Positions 39,379 to 48,869 of a stretch of 64,000 nt of DNA are shown here, in pieces. Positions within the stretch are counted from its first letter, which is position 1; the number at the start of each line of letters is the position of its first letter. Source of the stretch: Halomarinibacterium sp041392205 (GTDB lineage: Bacteria; Bacteroidota; Bacteroidia; Flavobacteriales; Flavobacteriaceae); contig JAWKMO010000004.1 in NCBI GenBank assembly GCA_041392205.1, positions 62,001 to 126,000 on the forward strand, in the 5' to 3' direction. The notes below the pieces were generated by a model. The model did no database searches. It saw only the letters and a list, made by a program, of their open reading frames with translations, and had not been told where the DNA came from. The translations under genes were made by a program, and so were the position numbers.

Positions 39379-41769
39379 TTATTCCTTTAAAATTACATTC
39401 GCCTCCTTCTCTTTGGAAACAAAGTGATAATTGATAATCGATTTTTCCTCAGTAACAGTAAATTCTCCCAGTTCAAAGGAACGATACTTTTCTTTCGGAA
39501 CTAAAATTTCAATCTCCCAATCGGGTTGTATTTGTACTACTTTTATCGTCGTTTTTCCGTCCTTTTTTGAAAAATAGACCGATATTTCATTATCTCCCAC
39601 TTGCACATTTTCAAGGGAGGCGTCGTTCCATTCGGCTGGCATTTGTGGAGAAATCACCACCCGTTTATTTGCTGCATCGGGTTGTATCCCAAAAAACTGT
39701 TCCACAATAGGTACCGCATAGCTGTAGCTATTCCATGCTTGGGTCATCATTCCGTAATCGGGTGACACTTCATAGATACTTCCCGGTAAGGCATAGCTAA
39801 AGGTTCGGGTCATTCGTTTTAAATAATTTAAAGCCTTATCGGGTCTACCGTAGTTATTTTCAGCCACAATTTGAACTCCCGTAGGCAGGGTCATTACCGC
39901 CCCAGTGTACGAAAAAATTTTACTTCCCTTAAAGCTCCCCTCATCACTTCCGGCAGAGGCATCACGGTCAATTCCTGTAACAAACATCCCAAACGGATTG
40001 GCAAATTGTTCTGCAGTATTCAAGGCTTTTATAGCTTTGTCTTGGGGTGCAATCTCAACTTCCATAGGCGTATTAACCACCCAATTGTGGTGCAACACAA
40101 AAGGACGAGATTCTTTAGAAGGGTTTTTTAAAATAGCCTCTCGGGTTTGTTTTAATTCGGAAACCGCCCAAGGTTTGTTTAACGTATCGGCTCTTGTAAT
40201 GGCATCTTCAATTAACTGTAAAGCTTGCTCGTCGGTCCCAATAAAATCGGCATAACTGCTAAATTCCTCATTCCAAAACTTGGCATTGATACTTCCTTTT
40301 AACTGACTAGCTAAAAGTTCATATTGTCTTGCTTTTTTCGTCTCTCCTAATTCCATGGCAATTTTTGCAGCATCTTTAAAAGATTTTTGAGTATAAGCCG
40401 CAACGTCAATCATTTCGCTATCTAATCCATGAATTTCCATCATCCCAAAACCATCGGGGAAAAGGTTTTTATTGGCATCTTTTTCTTTTAACAACCAATC
40501 TAGCCCATTTTGTATTGTTGGATAGTATTTTTCAAGAAATTCCTTATCACCATTCCATTGATATATTTTCCAAATAAGCGATGCAAATTGAGGCGTTTCG
40601 TTAATATTACCAGGATTAAAAACAGCTCCGTTGGTACTCATTTCGTGTATAATTCTTCCGTTTCCGTTTACAGCATTTGAAACACTATCTAATAATTTTA
40701 GGGTGTTGTAAACAGCATCCGTTTGCCCAACAGCCATATAGCCTTGCAGCGCATATTCACTATCAACGCCAAACCACCAGGGATAATCGGGCAGTCCTGC
40801 ACCCATACCAGAACCTATTTCGGGAACCGTACGCACCAACCAATCGCAGTTATATTTAAGCCATTCAAAAGTTTGATTGATGTTCGTATCGGGGGTGGTA
40901 AGTTTTGTTTTAGTAGCCAAAGTTTCGTACCGATTTCTTTTTTCTGAAAGATAATTGGGCCAATTGTTTTGAAGGTCTTTATAGGTAGTTAGGGCTTCTT
41001 CTTCAGAAATATATGATCCTGTAATATAAAAATTTACAGCTTTTGTTTCATTTTTTGAAAGTTTGATATTGTAAAGTAATTTTTCTGATGCACCGTTTGG
41101 ATTATTAAAATCATAGTCCCCTAACAAGCTAGCTTCTGAATAATAATCGCTTCCTATGATAGAAAACCAAGGATTATTTTCATCTTTAAATATTACTAAC
41201 CCAAGATCTTTTTTGAAAGTACTCTTGTCTTTCCCATCTATCATATTTGTCCTTTCTCCTAGCCATGTGGGACGAAGGTCTGAATATGCAGTGAAGTTAA
41301 TCTCTAGCTCTTTTTCAGAAGCATCGGTATTTTTAATTAATAACTGTACTACCATTCCTTCTTTTCCATCGGGAACAAACTGCCAGCGCTCAATTTCTAA
41401 CCCTTTTTCTTTTCCATTAAAGGTGTGTTTATTAGCAAAAGGATAGTTAGTAAATTGAATTGCTTTATTTAAGGTTAGGGTTTCATTACCTATCGAAATT
41501 GTAATATCAAAACCATCCATTAATTTAATAGGGTGATTCCAGATACCGCCCATTTCCCCTTGAATGTGCCATCCTAATGGAGGAAAAGAACCGTCCTGAT
41601 GGCCTACCATATAGACCCTGTCTCCTGCAGTGACCATGGGAGAGTTGAGGTATTCCGATTTTCCTGTAATAGATGGAGACCCATTAACAAAATCTGAAAA
41701 ATTAACTATTTTTTGATTTGAACAACTAACAATAATACTAGTAAGAAAAGTAAAAAGGATAAACTTCAT
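39379..41769 (-). CDS. Six-hairpin glycosidase-like lipoprotein (amylo-alpha-1,6-glucosidase-like)
   Basis: Starting at ATG 41769 the protein is 796 residues (frame opens 8 codons earlier) with a lipobox ending IIVSC. An N-terminal beta-sandwich (about 30-280) precedes an (alpha/alpha)6 barrel with typical features: NQTFEWLKYNCDWLVR, LPDYPWWFGVDSEYALQGY, FPDGFGMMEIHGLDSEMIDVAAYTQ and a YSYAVPIVEQFFGI segment; the last 100 residues are a beta domain. These match GH families with glycogen-debranching-like folds. Substrate and family number cannot be fixed by eye. It is followed after 7 bp by the serine hydrolase gene. Confidence 0.75.
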   Translation of the reverse strand: MKFILFTFLTSIIVSCSNQKIVNFSDFVNGSPSITGKSEYLNSPMVTAGDRVYMVGHQDGSFPPLGWHIQGEMGGIWNHPIKLMDGFDITISIGNETLTLNKAIQFTNYPFANKHTFNGKEKGLEIERWQFVPDGKEGMVVQLLIKNTDASEKELEINFTAYSDLRPTWLGERTNMIDGKDKSTFKKDLGLVIFKDENNPWFSIIGSDYYSEASLLGDYDFNNPNGASEKLLYNIKLSKNETKAVNFYITGSYISEEEALTTYKDLQNNWPNYLSEKRNRYETLATKTKLTTPDTNINQTFEWLKYNCDWLVRTVPEIGSGMGAGLPDYPWWFGVDSEYALQGYMAVGQTDAVYNTLKLLDSVSNAVNGNGRIIHEMSTNGAVFNPGNINETPQFASLIWKIYQWNGDKEFLEKYYPTIQNGLDWLLKEKDANKNLFPDGFGMMEIHGLDSEMIDVAAYTQKSFKDAAKIAMELGETKKARQYELLASQLKGSINAKFWNEEFSSYADFIGTDEQALQLIEDAITRADTLNKPWAVSELKQTREAILKNPSKESRPFVLHHNWVVNTPMEVEIAPQDKAIKALNTAEQFANPFGMFVTGIDRDASAGSDEGSFKGSKIFSYTGAVMTLPTGVQIVAENNYGRPDKALNYLKRMTRTFSYALPGSIYEVSPDYGMMTQAWNSYSYAVPIVEQFFGIQPDAANKRVVISPQMPAEWNDASLENVQVGDNEISVYFSKKDGKTTIKVVQIQPDWEIEILVPKEKYRSFELGEFTVTEEKSIINYHFVSKEKEANVILKE

Positions 41770-41796
41770 AACATCAAATTTTGTAGGAACCAAGAT

Positions 41797-41824
41797 AAAA
41801 AAAACAGCCCATTAATTGGGCTGT
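41797..41824 (-). terminator. Rho-independent terminator after the amidohydrolase gene
   Basis: On the minus strand an 8-bp stem ACAGCCCA / TGGGCTGT with a 5-nt loop is followed by a run of T. It lies 25 bp past the stop at 41850 and upstream of the glycosidase-like gene. Confidence 0.8.
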
Positions 41825-41849
41825 CAATTATTATGGATATTTTTTGAAT

Positions 41850-43145
41850 TTATTCTTGTCCAAATTTCGCTGCATAGCGTTTCCACAGTTCGGTTTGGTG
41901 GGTTTCTAAAGAAACTTCCCTTCCATCGATAAAAGCGTGGGTAACTCTATTGGTTCGCATATCTAATGCATCGCCATCGCTTACAAATAAAGTAGCACTT
42001 TTGCCCACTTCAAGAGTTCCGTAGTCTATATCTATTCCTAAAATTTTTGCTGTGTTAGAAGTGATTAATTTTAAAGCCTCTTCTTTTTCTATTCCTTGTC
42101 CAGCTACTTGTCCGGCATAAAATGGAAGATTACGTGTATTCATGCGTTCCATGCCACCGCGCGAATTTAAACTTACCGTTAATCCGCCCTCTGCTAGGAG
42201 TTTTGGTAATTTATAGGGTAAATCGTAGTCATCATCGTCTCTATCTGGCGTTGAATGCACTCTATCAACAATCACAGCAACATTGTTTTGCTTCAAAAAT
42301 GGAATAATTTTATAGGCTTCATATCCACCTACTAACACCACATTTTGAATGCCCGCATCTTTGCAAGCGGTAATCCCGTCCATTATTTCTTTTTCACCTT
42401 GGGCATAGAGATATCCTTTTTGGGAACCGTCAAATAACCCTTGCATGGCTTTGTAGCCTTCATTTACTGAAGTAGTATTGGATGTGCCATAGGCTTTTGC
42501 ATTGGCAACATACGATTTAAAAGCATCGGTATCTTTTTCATAATCTTTATTGGGTTTCCAACCACGGTCTTCACCCATCCACCAACGACCACGACGGTAG
42601 GTGTTAGGCCAATGGATATGAACCCCTTCATCTACCTTTACTGCAGCATCTTCCCAATTCCAAGCATCTAATTGTACCACAGAAGAAGTTCCAGAAATCG
42701 CTCCACCTTGCGGCGTGATTTGTGCTAACAACACACCGTTAGGGCGCATACTCTCCACCACTTTACTTTCGGCGTTGTAGGCAATTAGACTTCGAATGTT
42801 AGGAATAAAATCTCCTATTTCATCGTCGTCATTGGTAGCTCGAACAGCGTCAATTTCTACCAATCCTAAAGAAGAAACCGGTGCGATGATTCCTGGGTAG
42901 ATATGTTTTCCAATAGCTTCAATCATACGACCTTGCCTTCTAGTAGTTCCTTGTCCTACTTCAGTAATTTTACCATTTTCAAAAACGATAAAACCATTCT
43001 CAATGACATTTCCATTACCAATATGTAGGGTGGCACCTGTTAGTATGATTATTTCAGATTGCTCTAGTGCAGGGGTTTGTTGGGCCCAAGTATGAAGCCC
43101 AAAACTGATAGTTGTTATTAAGAGTACGTTTTTTAAAATTCTCAT
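41850..43145 (-). CDS. Exported amidohydrolase-family protein, apparently lacking metal ligands
   Basis: A 431-residue protein with a signal peptide (MRILKNVLLITTISFG..., cleavage near WAQ). The overall amidohydrolase layout is clear: N-terminal beta-sandwich (LTGATLHIGNGNVIENGFIV), TIM barrel, and closing LITSNTAKILGIDIDYGTLEVGKSATLFV. The usual PGLIDxHxH metal site is replaced by YPGIIAPVSSLG, and the final Asp region reads VSLNSRGGMERM instead of a D-containing loop. It is therefore probably not a normal metal hydrolase; it may be a partner of the adjacent 985-residue protein, which starts 7 bp upstream in the same unit. Confidence 0.85.
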   Translation of the reverse strand: MRILKNVLLITTISFGLHTWAQQTPALEQSEIIILTGATLHIGNGNVIENGFIVFENGKITEVGQGTTRRQGRMIEAIGKHIYPGIIAPVSSLGLVEIDAVRATNDDDEIGDFIPNIRSLIAYNAESKVVESMRPNGVLLAQITPQGGAISGTSSVVQLDAWNWEDAAVKVDEGVHIHWPNTYRRGRWWMGEDRGWKPNKDYEKDTDAFKSYVANAKAYGTSNTTSVNEGYKAMQGLFDGSQKGYLYAQGEKEIMDGITACKDAGIQNVVLVGGYEAYKIIPFLKQNNVAVIVDRVHSTPDRDDDDYDLPYKLPKLLAEGGLTVSLNSRGGMERMNTRNLPFYAGQVAGQGIEKEEALKLITSNTAKILGIDIDYGTLEVGKSATLFVSDGDALDMRTNRVTHAFIDGREVSLETHQTELWKRYAAKFGQE

Positions 43146-43152
43146 AAGTGGC

Positions 43153-46110
43153 TTAGTTTAGGGTTTCACATTCAAAATCGATTTTGTCTTTTTTCATGGG
43201 TTCTCGAGTTTTCCCACCACCCGATTTTTCTTGAAGCATCATTTTTATCAATTTGTTTTTTTCAGCTTTAATTGCTTCACGTTTTGCTTTATCGGCTTCC
43301 AAATCGAAATACACAGCACCCTCGATAATGGTTTTTTCAGCTTTTGCATAAATGGAGAGGGGATGGGCTGTCCACAATACCAAATCGGCATCTTTTCCCT
43401 CTTTAATACTTCCTGTTCGGTTATCTAAATGAAGCAATTTTGCAGGATTTATGGTGACCATTTTCCAAGCTTCTTCTTCGGTCATTCCACCATATTTAAT
43501 GGTTTTTGCGGCTTCTTGATTTAATCTTCTCGACATTTCATCATCATCACTATTGATGGCTGTGGTAACTCCAGCGCGAGTCATAATAGCAGCATTGTAA
43601 GGGATGGCATCGTTCACTTCATATTTGTAAGCCCACCAATCGCTAAAGGTAGAACCACCCACTCCGTGTGCTGCCATTTTATCGGCCACTTTGTAACCTT
43701 CCAAAATATGGGTAAAGGTGTTTACCTTAAAGTTGAATTTTTCAGCCACTTTCATCAGCATATTGATTTCGCTTTGCACATAACTATGGCAACTTATATA
43801 CCGTTCCCCATTTAATATTTCGGCGAGCACTTCCAGTTCTTCATCATATCGATACGATTTTCCACTTTTCTTTAAAGCATCGTATTCTTTTGCTCTATTA
43901 AAATAGTTTACATATAGTTGTTCTACCCCCATACGAGTTTGTGGAAAACGATTAAAACTTTGCCAGTTGCTTTGTTTTACATTTTCTCCTAGGGCGAATT
44001 TTATAAATTTAGGACTGTTGCTATAAATAAGACCATCGGCATCTTCCCCCCATTTTAATTTTATGATGGCAGAGCGACCGCCTATAGGATTTGCCGAGCC
44101 GTGTAAAATCTGTACACTGGTAACACCCCCTGCCAGATTTCGGTAGATGTTGATGTCTTCGGGGTTAATGACGTCTTCAATTTTTACTTCAGCAGAAGAA
44201 TTTTGTCCCCCTTCATTAATGGTTAATGCGGCAATATGGGAGTGTTCATCTATAATTCCAGCGGTAAGATGTTTTCCTGTGGCATCGATAACTACAGCAC
44301 CGCTATCGTTAAGATTTTTACCTATTTTTTCAATCTTACCGTTTTTCACCAAGACATCGGTATTTTCAAGAATACCACTAGCTTCACTCGTCCAAACCGT
44401 TGCATTTTTAAACAGCATATTTTGGGCTTTCGGCTTTGTTGTAAATCCATAGCCTACGTTGGGGTAGGTTAGGGGCACTATTTCGGGAGTGGATTTTTCG
44501 TCTTTAGGGTCTTTTTTATCATTTTCTTTTGCAGCTGCTGTTCTTACTGCCGTAAAGGAAGTCTCAACACCGTTTGGGAGGACTAAACGCCCATTAAAAC
44601 TAGTTCCAGAACTTGGTATCATTGCGGTGGCTCGACTTATTTCTTTCGATTTTTCGTCTTCAAAAGAAAAAACGATCCAGTTATTTTCATAACTAAACTT
44701 GGCTGGATATTTTGTGCTGTCTTGTGTTATTTCAATTTTAGGTTTTGAAATATCTCCTGAGAGTGTCATTTCATAATTTTTTCCGCCCGCAGAAAGGGAG
44801 TAAATACCACGGATATCTTTTTGATCTTTATTGTTAATGATGTGCTTTTTTCCTTGCACCCAATTTTCAAATAGGGTAGTTTCTTTATCGAAAATATCGC
44901 CCGAAGTGATTAAAAAATTGGCCCATTTTCCACTTTCAAGCGTACCCAATGTATTGCTCTGTCCTAAAAGGGAAGCAGGAATGGTCGTTAATGCTTCGAG
45001 GGCTTTGGTTTTATTGAAACCATAATCAATAGCTTTTTGAAGGTTTTTTGAAAATTCTGAAACTTTATCCAATTTAAAAGTAGTTAAAGCGAAGGTAATT
45101 CCGTTATCGGCAAGTACTTTTGGGTTTTGAGGAGCTTGGTTCCACTCCCGCATATCTGCCAAATCGATGTACTTGGCAAAATAGGGGTCACTTACATCGT
45201 AAGCAGCAGGAAAGTTAATAGGGATAATGTATTTTGCATTGGTTTTTTTGATGCTTTCCAATGCTTCATATTCATCACCCCCCCCCACAATCACATAATT
45301 GATATTAAATTGATCGCCAATTTTATCGGCTCTTAGGTTATTGCCTTTATCCCCTGCTTCAAAAAAGGAAATTTGGTTTTTGTTTTCAATCATCGCTTCT
45401 AGTGAGCGGTCTTTTGTTTTACTATTTCCTTTCTCGTACCAACTCATATCATAATACATTTGGCGTAGTAATGCCATGGCGCCCATTAATGATCCTGGGT
45501 AGGATTGATCACTTTTCACACTTTTTGAAAATGAGAAGAATTGTCCAGACTGGTCATTTAAAATTCTAGTAGCATCCCCTGCTTCATCATTCAGGGCAAT
45601 TAAAACACCGGTACCTCGTGCAATTCCGTCCATAAGGTGGGTATTTACAATGCCAAAACCAAGTTTGCGAAGTTCTTCTGCTTCTTTAGAAGTGTACTTA
45701 AAACTATCAATTCCTTTGTTTTCGGTCCTTATATGGTCGTTCCAATAGTAGCCTTCACGCGTAGCATCGTACTGTGGGGATCTACCGCCACCTTGCCTTT
45801 TGGGTTTTTCTATTCCGAAGCTAGAATAACTATCAATAAAAGAAGGGTACACATACTTACCTTGCAAATTTATAGTGATACTATTTTGCGGAACGGAAAC
45901 ATTCTTTCCGGAGGCAATAATTTTTCCATTTTGAATAAGGAGTGTTCCATTGGTAATGACTTGTGTTGGCGTAACATATAAAGTCGCATTTGTTAAGGCT
46001 ACATAATTATTGTTTTCTTCTTTTACGCCGTCATTCTTGGGAAAATAATCTTGTGCGTTTGAGAATCCAATAAAGAGGAAAAACAATACGAAAAGGAGTG
46101 TTTTTTTCAT
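43153..46110 (-). CDS. Exported double-domain amidohydrolase
   Basis: A 985-residue protein with a signal peptide (cleavage near SNAQ) and two amidohydrolase units. Unit 1 (about 30-460) has lost the HxH site (VYPSFIDSYSSFG) and the final Asp. Unit 2 (about 560-985) keeps it: AGIIDEHSHIAAL, then ISCHSY, FTHILEG and INSDDDEM. A beta domain with GGKNYEMTLSGDI links them. Thus only the second unit should be catalytic, hydrolysing an unknown amide, perhaps a peptide. The coding strand carries a run of nine G at 45278-45286. It forms a two-gene unit with the gene at 41850. Confidence 0.87.
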   Translation of the reverse strand: MKKTLLFVLFFLFIGFSNAQDYFPKNDGVKEENNNYVALTNATLYVTPTQVITNGTLLIQNGKIIASGKNVSVPQNSITINLQGKYVYPSFIDSYSSFGIEKPKRQGGGRSPQYDATREGYYWNDHIRTENKGIDSFKYTSKEAEELRKLGFGIVNTHLMDGIARGTGVLIALNDEAGDATRILNDQSGQFFSFSKSVKSDQSYPGSLMGAMALLRQMYYDMSWYEKGNSKTKDRSLEAMIENKNQISFFEAGDKGNNLRADKIGDQFNINYVIVGGGDEYEALESIKKTNAKYIIPINFPAAYDVSDPYFAKYIDLADMREWNQAPQNPKVLADNGITFALTTFKLDKVSEFSKNLQKAIDYGFNKTKALEALTTIPASLLGQSNTLGTLESGKWANFLITSGDIFDKETTLFENWVQGKKHIINNKDQKDIRGIYSLSAGGKNYEMTLSGDISKPKIEITQDSTKYPAKFSYENNWIVFSFEDEKSKEISRATAMIPSSGTSFNGRLVLPNGVETSFTAVRTAAAKENDKKDPKDEKSTPEIVPLTYPNVGYGFTTKPKAQNMLFKNATVWTSEASGILENTDVLVKNGKIEKIGKNLNDSGAVVIDATGKHLTAGIIDEHSHIAALTINEGGQNSSAEVKIEDVINPEDINIYRNLAGGVTSVQILHGSANPIGGRSAIIKLKWGEDADGLIYSNSPKFIKFALGENVKQSNWQSFNRFPQTRMGVEQLYVNYFNRAKEYDALKKSGKSYRYDEELEVLAEILNGERYISCHSYVQSEINMLMKVAEKFNFKVNTFTHILEGYKVADKMAAHGVGGSTFSDWWAYKYEVNDAIPYNAAIMTRAGVTTAINSDDDEMSRRLNQEAAKTIKYGGMTEEEAWKMVTINPAKLLHLDNRTGSIKEGKDADLVLWTAHPLSIYAKAEKTIIEGAVYFDLEADKAKREAIKAEKNKLIKMMLQEKSGGGKTREPMKKDKIDFECETLN

Positions 46111-46205
46111 TAGAGAATGGGTTGGTTAATTTAAGTATTAAAGATAGTAATGATACTTCGTTTTAGTTGAAAATGGGACTGTTTTAACAAGATGTTAAGA
46201 AAAGT

Positions 46206-47273
46206 TTATAACGGTTTATCTTCAAAGTAATTGACTACTAAAGCGACCATATAACTATAACTCTCAATACCTTTGCTTTGGTTGTTTGCTTTTAAAAATT
46301 GATCCCAAAAAAGTTTAGAAAAATTTTCAAAAGGATTTTTATAGGAAAGCCAAAACTCTCGCATTTCGCGATAACTTTCTAAAATACCAAAATTTACCGA
46401 AGGTAATATGGCTTCATAAGCGGGCATGTCTCTTCTGGCAAGTTCGTTTAAGCAATACCGCAACGCAAAAATATATCCTGTGTATTGTATGTAAGGATCT
46501 TCATTATGTAATGTAGCTAGTGTGGCAATAAAATTGGCTTCATTTTCGGCAGCATAGCCAATTTGATGGGCCTGTTCGTGACACGCCACGACGGGAAATT
46601 TGTAGCTTTTTATTAAATTATTTACTTGTGCTTCCCCTGTTAACGGGTTGTAATAGCCACTATATCCCATATAGGTTAATCCCAAGCTCCAGCCACTTTT
46701 TTTAATACTCATAGGGGAGTAGGCTAGATTGGGATATTCTTTTTCTAAATTTTTATATCCGTTTTTAGATTTTTCAAAAATAACTTTTTGTGAATACGGC
46801 AAATCTATTTTCATACTGTCTTTAAACCCTAGTGTACGATGAATTTCATTACTTTTTGCTACGAGCCTTCGGGTAGTGGTAAGTAATTCTTCAGTCGTGT
46901 AATCGTTATTTAATTGTAACGTTTGGTGTAAGGGTGGCCTTAAATAATTAAGTCCCCAAACCATATTAAAAGTAAAATACACTATGGAAAGCGTTGCCGC
47001 AATATCTATAAAAAACCAAACGGGCTCTTTAACAAGTCGTTTAAAATTTTTAAAAAACCAACGGATAATTAATATCATCATTAATAGGTAAAAGATATCT
47101 CCTATTGAAAAAGGAATCCATCCAAAAACATATCGCAAAACACTTGAAATATAGGGGTAAATCCCTTGGCTGTAGTAGTTTTCTATGAATTCTGGAAAAT
47201 GGCGAAGAATACGTAACAAAAAAAATTGGAGGATTAATAGAAGAGCTAGAATAAGGCGTGTTCTTTTTTGCAT
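46206..47273 (-). CDS. DUF3810 membrane protein with HExxH-type zinc peptidase motif
   Basis: From ATG 47273 the protein has 355 residues (the frame continues 33 codons upstream but would run toward the divergent pepD start). Three hydrophobic segments lie near residues 5-22, 55-73 and 88-107. A periplasmic or cytoplasmic domain follows with PVVACHEQAHQIGYAAENEANF: HEQAH (232-236) plus Glu at 243/245 forms a gluzincin-like metal site. DUF3810 is Bacteroidota-associated and uncharacterised. TATGTTTG lies 3 nt before the ATG. It is the divergent neighbour of pepD. Confidence 0.85.
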   Translation of the reverse strand: MQKRTRLILALLLILQFFLLRILRHFPEFIENYYSQGIYPYISSVLRYVFGWIPFSIGDIFYLLMMILIIRWFFKNFKRLVKEPVWFFIDIAATLSIVYFTFNMVWGLNYLRPPLHQTLQLNNDYTTEELLTTTRRLVAKSNEIHRTLGFKDSMKIDLPYSQKVIFEKSKNGYKNLEKEYPNLAYSPMSIKKSGWSLGLTYMGYSGYYNPLTGEAQVNNLIKSYKFPVVACHEQAHQIGYAAENEANFIATLATLHNEDPYIQYTGYIFALRYCLNELARRDMPAYEAILPSVNFGILESYREMREFWLSYKNPFENFSKLFWDQFLKANNQSKGIESYSYMVALVVNYFEDKPL

Positions 47274-47276
47274 TTT

Positions 47277-47284
47277 CAAACATA
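47277..47284 (-). promoter_or_regulatory. Putative -7 box of the DUF3810 gene
   Basis: The minus strand reads TATGTTTG, 3 nt before ATG 47273; a transcript from here would be leaderless. No -33 element is clear. Confidence 0.35.
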
Positions 47285-47329
47285 CAAAGAATTCTTTAAC
47301 CTTTAATTTTCTAAAAGCAGAATAAAAAG

Positions 47330-47337
47330 TACTTTTG
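47330..47337 (+). promoter_or_regulatory. Putative -7 box of pepD
   Basis: TACTTTTG (TAnnTTTG), 21 nt upstream of ATG 47359. It overlaps the in-frame TTG at 47335, arguing that translation starts at the ATG. No -33 TTG at normal spacing. Confidence 0.4.
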
Positions 47338-47358
47338 AAAAAGCTTAAAAACAAACTC

Positions 47359-48816
47359 ATGAACGAAGCCATTCGAAATCTTGAACCTAAAGAAGTTTGG
47401 AACCATTTTGCCGATTTAAACGCGGTGCCTCGTGCTTCAAAAAAAGAAGAAAAAGTAATTCAGTTTATGAAAGATTTTGGGGCGAAACTTCATCTCGAAA
47501 CTTTGGTAGATGACGTAGGAAACGTCATCATAAAAAAACCCGCAACAAAAGGCATGGGAGATCGAAAGCCTATTGTTATGCAATCGCATCTCGATATGGT
47601 TCATCAAAAAAATAAGGAGACCCATTTCAATTTTGATATACAAGGAATTGAAATGTATATAGATGGCGATTGGGTAAAAGCAAAGGGGACCACATTGGGA
47701 GCCGATAACGGATTAGGAGTTGCTACCATTATGGCTATTTTGGAAAGCAAAGACATCCCTCACCCAGCCTTAGAAGCCTTGTTTACCATTGATGAGGAAA
47801 CGGGAATGACGGGAGCTATGGGTTTACAAGGCGGTTTGCTTAAAGGTGAAATTTTATTGAATCTCGATACCGAAGAAGACGATGAAATAGGAGTTGGATG
47901 TGCAGGAGGGGTGGATGTTACGGCTACGGGCAGCTATAAGGAAGTGTCCCCAGCGATAAATTGTGAAGGGTATAAAATCGTACTAAAAGGATTGCAAGGC
48001 GGTCATAGTGGAATGGATATTCATAAAGGTTTGGGTAATGCCAATAAATTAATGAATAGAGTTTTATATGCAACGGCATCGTTTATTGAAATTGGCCAAA
48101 TTCAAGGAGGTAGTTTGCGAAATGCTATTCCGCGGGAAAGTGAAGTGATTGTTGCTGTTTCTTCGGAAGACCGAAATGATTTTAAAGATGCTTTCGAAAA
48201 GATTAAAGAAATTATTTTAAAAGAGTATCACCCTATTGAGCCTACACTATCCATCACTTTGGAAACAATAGATCCCCCAACAAGGGTTATGAGTATTAAT
48301 GATGCTCAAAAATTTTTACACGCTATTTATGGAATCCATAATGGGGTTTTTAGAATGAGTCCTGCCATAGAAGGATTGGTAGAAACCTCTAATAATGTGG
48401 CGAAAATTACCGTAGGTAAAGGAAATATAAAAGTGGAATGTCTAACACGTTCCTCGGTGGAATCTTCAAAAGAAGATATCGCCCAAGGGTTGAAAGCAGT
48501 ATTTAATTTAGCAGGATATGAAGTTACTTTTTCTGGAGCCTATCCGGGTTGGGCTCCTAATAGTAATAGTGCTATTTTAAAAGTAATGGAAGGTATTTAT
48601 CAAAAAATGAATGGAGAAAAAGCCCACGTGGCGGCATGCCATGCCGGTTTGGAATGTGGTATTTTAGGGCAGCACTACCCAGAAATGGATATGATATCTT
48701 TTGGGCCAACCATTAAAGGAGCGCATTCACCCGATGAAAGAGCTTCCATATCTTCCACTCAACAGTTTTGGAAATTTGTACAGGAAATCTTAAAGCATAT
48801 TCCCAAAAAAATATAA
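47359..48816 (+). CDS. pepD: Aminoacyl-histidine dipeptidase (beta-Ala-His dipeptidase, PepD)
   Basis: A cytosolic M20 zinc dipeptidase of 485 residues from ATG 47359. Metal and catalytic residues are in place: MQSHLDMVHQ with H77 and catalytic D79, GADNGLG with bridging D116, DEETGMTGA with E146/E147 and NLDTEEDDE; the lid domain carries GGHSGMDIHKGLGNAN. The C-terminal HAACHAGLECGIL contributes the last ligand. It cleaves Xaa-His and other unspecific dipeptides. It is a single-gene unit, ending at a long inverted repeat shared with the convergent PPIase gene. Confidence 0.95.
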   Translation: MNEAIRNLEPKEVWNHFADLNAVPRASKKEEKVIQFMKDFGAKLHLETLVDDVGNVIIKKPATKGMGDRKPIVMQSHLDMVHQKNKETHFNFDIQGIEMYIDGDWVKAKGTTLGADNGLGVATIMAILESKDIPHPALEALFTIDEETGMTGAMGLQGGLLKGEILLNLDTEEDDEIGVGCAGGVDVTATGSYKEVSPAINCEGYKIVLKGLQGGHSGMDIHKGLGNANKLMNRVLYATASFIEIGQIQGGSLRNAIPRESEVIVAVSSEDRNDFKDAFEKIKEIILKEYHPIEPTLSITLETIDPPTRVMSINDAQKFLHAIYGIHNGVFRMSPAIEGLVETSNNVAKITVGKGNIKVECLTRSSVESSKEDIAQGLKAVFNLAGYEVTFSGAYPGWAPNSNSAILKVMEGIYQKMNGEKAHVAACHAGLECGILGQHYPEMDMISFGPTIKGAHSPDERASISSTQQFWKFVQEILKHIPKKI

Positions 48817-48851
48817 CACCAAAGCCACTCTTAGAGTGACTTTGGTGTTAT
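48813..48851. terminator. Inverted repeat between convergent pepD and PPIase genes
   Basis: ATAACACCAAAG (48813-48824) pairs with CTTTGGTGTTAT (48840-48851), with an inner CACTC / GAGTG stem. It probably terminates both transcripts, although T runs are short. Confidence 0.65.
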
Positions 48852-48869
48852 AAAAGGGGTTCAAACGTA

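Noticed and set aside
39905..40255. Open frames antisense to the glycosidase-like gene
   Set aside because: No recognisable protein features; shadow of a long real gene.
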